Source: Cryptomeria japonica (taxonomy: Eukaryota; Streptophyta; Pinopsida; Cupressales; Cupressaceae). Taken from it: a DNA stretch of 32,500 bases. Each line of letters begins with the position of its first letter. The stretch's first letter is position 1. This document shows positions 31,166 through 32,500 of this stretch, in pieces. Location: assembly GCF_030272615.1 (NCBI RefSeq), contig NW_026729169.1, forward strand, positions 70,001 to 102,500, read 5' to 3'. Made by a program: the position numbers and the translations under genes. The notes below the pieces were generated by a model. It was not told the origin of the DNA and searched no databases. It saw only the letters and a list, made by a program, of their open reading frames with translations.

Positions 31166-32500
31166 CGCCGGGCGTCGCAATGCTATTTGAATAAACCTTT
31201 TGCCCGTTTGCGTTCTCGTCGGGGCCGGGCCGGGCCGGGGTGCGCTGCCCGCACTACCGCGCGCGCGGGGGCGACACCGAGCGCGCACCCGAGGCGCCCC
31301 GAGCACACAGGCCACGGTGCAACCCGGGCGTTGTGCGCGCACCCCGGTGCGCCCGAGGTGCTGCGCGCGCACCCAGGTGAAATCGGTGTGCACCTCGGCC
31401 AGTGCGCGCTCGGTCGAGTCGCGCACGTTGGCCAAGGTGCACGGTGATGTTTCTTACTCTAAGGTTCCGCACCAGACGCCCGGGACAGGTGAGCGAAGCT
31501 GGGCGGGGCCGGGTGCGCGGCCGGGGCAGGTGCACGCAGCTAGAGAGAGCTTTGGAGCACACCAGAGGTGCGCACCTTGGAGCACACTTCGGAGCGCACC
31601 AATGATGCGCTCCATTCAAAAGTTTCCTGAAAAGGCAAAAAAAGTTGAGATTATAGAATTTCCCACTTGAGAGATTGTAAAAAAAAAAAATTTAAAATGA
31701 AGGAAACGCGGGTGCCAAGGTGTGCGCGCCCGGGTGCGCAGCCCAGCCAAGGTGTGCGCACCAAGGCGCCCACCCTGGCGAAGGTGCACGCAAGGTGCGC
31801 ACCCGAGGCAAACCGGACAATTAACCCAACTTTCGACTTCGCGCGCACCTGCGCACCTTGGAGCGCACTTCGGAGCGCTCCTTGGTGCGCACCAATCTTG
31901 GGCACCTCGGAGTGCACCATGGCGCCCACCAAGGTGCGCACCCGGGGCAAACCGAGCTCCGACTTCGTGCGCACCTTGGAGCGCACGAAAGGTGCGCACC
32001 ATGGCGCCCACCAAGGTGCGCAGCCCAGCCAAGGCGTGCGCATCAAGGTGCGCACCCTGGCGAAGGTGCGCACCCGGGGCAAACCGAGCTCCGACTTCGT
32101 GCGCACCTTGGAGCGCACAAAGGGTGCGCAACCCAGCCAAGGTGTGCGCACCCCGGGCAAACCGAGCTCCGAATCGTGCGCACCTTGGAGCACACTTCGG
32201 AGCCCTCCTTGGTGCGCACCGATGTTGCGCACCTCGGAGCGCACCCGGGGAAAACAATGCAATTAACCCGACTTTCGACTTCGTGGGCACCTCGGAGCGC
32301 TCTCGGGTTCGCACCTCGGAGCACACCGAGGTGCGCACCTTTGATGCGCTGCCTTCACCAATTTCCAGAAAAGGCAAGAAAACATTGAGAAGGTGTGCGC
32401 ACCGAGGTGCCCACCCTGGCGAAGGTGCACGCGAGGTGCGCACCCGGGGCAAACCGGGCTCCGACTTCGTGCACGCCATGCTGCGCACCTTGGAGGGCCA

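Larger units (their letters stand above)
29781..32500. repeat. 6.03-kb 5S-containing tandem unit 4 (partial, cut by the window end)
   Basis: The first 2720 bp of a unit, through the 5S gene and into the subrepeats. Private changes: GAGCTGGGTG at about 30282, CGCACTCGGG at about 30896 and a changed sequence right after the 5S gene. It shares CAGCTAGAGAG (about 31540) with unit 1 rather than with units 2 and 3. Confidence 0.93.

Noticed and set aside
11680-32500. The four units as an assembly duplication of one unit
   Set aside because: Units differ by private substitutions and one indel, so they are not simple copies of the same reads. The true copy number still cannot be judged from this window.

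Overview
The window is non-coding ribosomal-DNA spacer from a land plant, most probably a gymnosperm. The only genes I can support are four copies of a 5S rRNA gene, all on the + strand (starts 12934, 18967, 25001, 31035). As read, they are base-identical over 119 bp. The 5S variant (GCGTTAGTGCACC near the 5' end, GCAGTTAAGCGCGC in box A) is the form I associate with gymnosperms rather than angiosperms or bryophytes; that lineage call is from memory. No protein-coding gene is credible. Long open frames occur on both strands only because GC-rich short repeats rarely contain stop codons.

Layout. 1-291 is low-copy sequence of unknown role. 292-1019 holds diverged and short versions of a repeat that becomes a homogeneous 188-bp tandem array at about 1020-5715 (about 25 copies). 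From 5716 to 10,210 lies a series of 13 copies of a conserved element reading TTATATAGGGG(A)GG on the minus strand. They sit in long repeats of 443-543 bp, then 311-bp repeats, then 157-bp repeats. This element resembles the plant RNA polymerase I start consensus TATATA(A/G)GGGG. I infer a minus-strand 35S intergenic spacer with many spacer promoters. In that model the 188-bp array lies in the 5' external transcribed spacer, with 18S beyond the left edge and 26S beyond the right edge; neither is in the window.

A 38/52-bp palindrome-rich array interrupts the 311-bp repeats at 8593-9217. A G-rich field of GGTGGGTGCCAAGG-type repeats (10,470-11,679) leads into a 6.03-kb tandem repeat: three full units plus a partial fourth (11,680-32,500). 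Each unit holds, in order, G-rich repeats, a T-rich segment, a GC-rich leader, one 5S gene, a GC-rich trailer, 133+74-bp GTGCGCACC-rich subrepeats, and AT-rich blocks carrying short hairpins.

If the promoter reading is right, the locus is a linked (L-type) 5S/35S arrangement. The 5S genes and the putative 35S promoters are divergent, and the 5S gene has been amplified inside a spacer as a 6-kb unit rather than the usual sub-kilobase 5S unit. The most original observations are the promoter series, covarying inverted repeats just downstream of it, a near-palindrome at every 6-kb unit junction, and signs that the 188-bp array and the 5S-spacer subrepeats both grew out of pieces of the promoter repeats.
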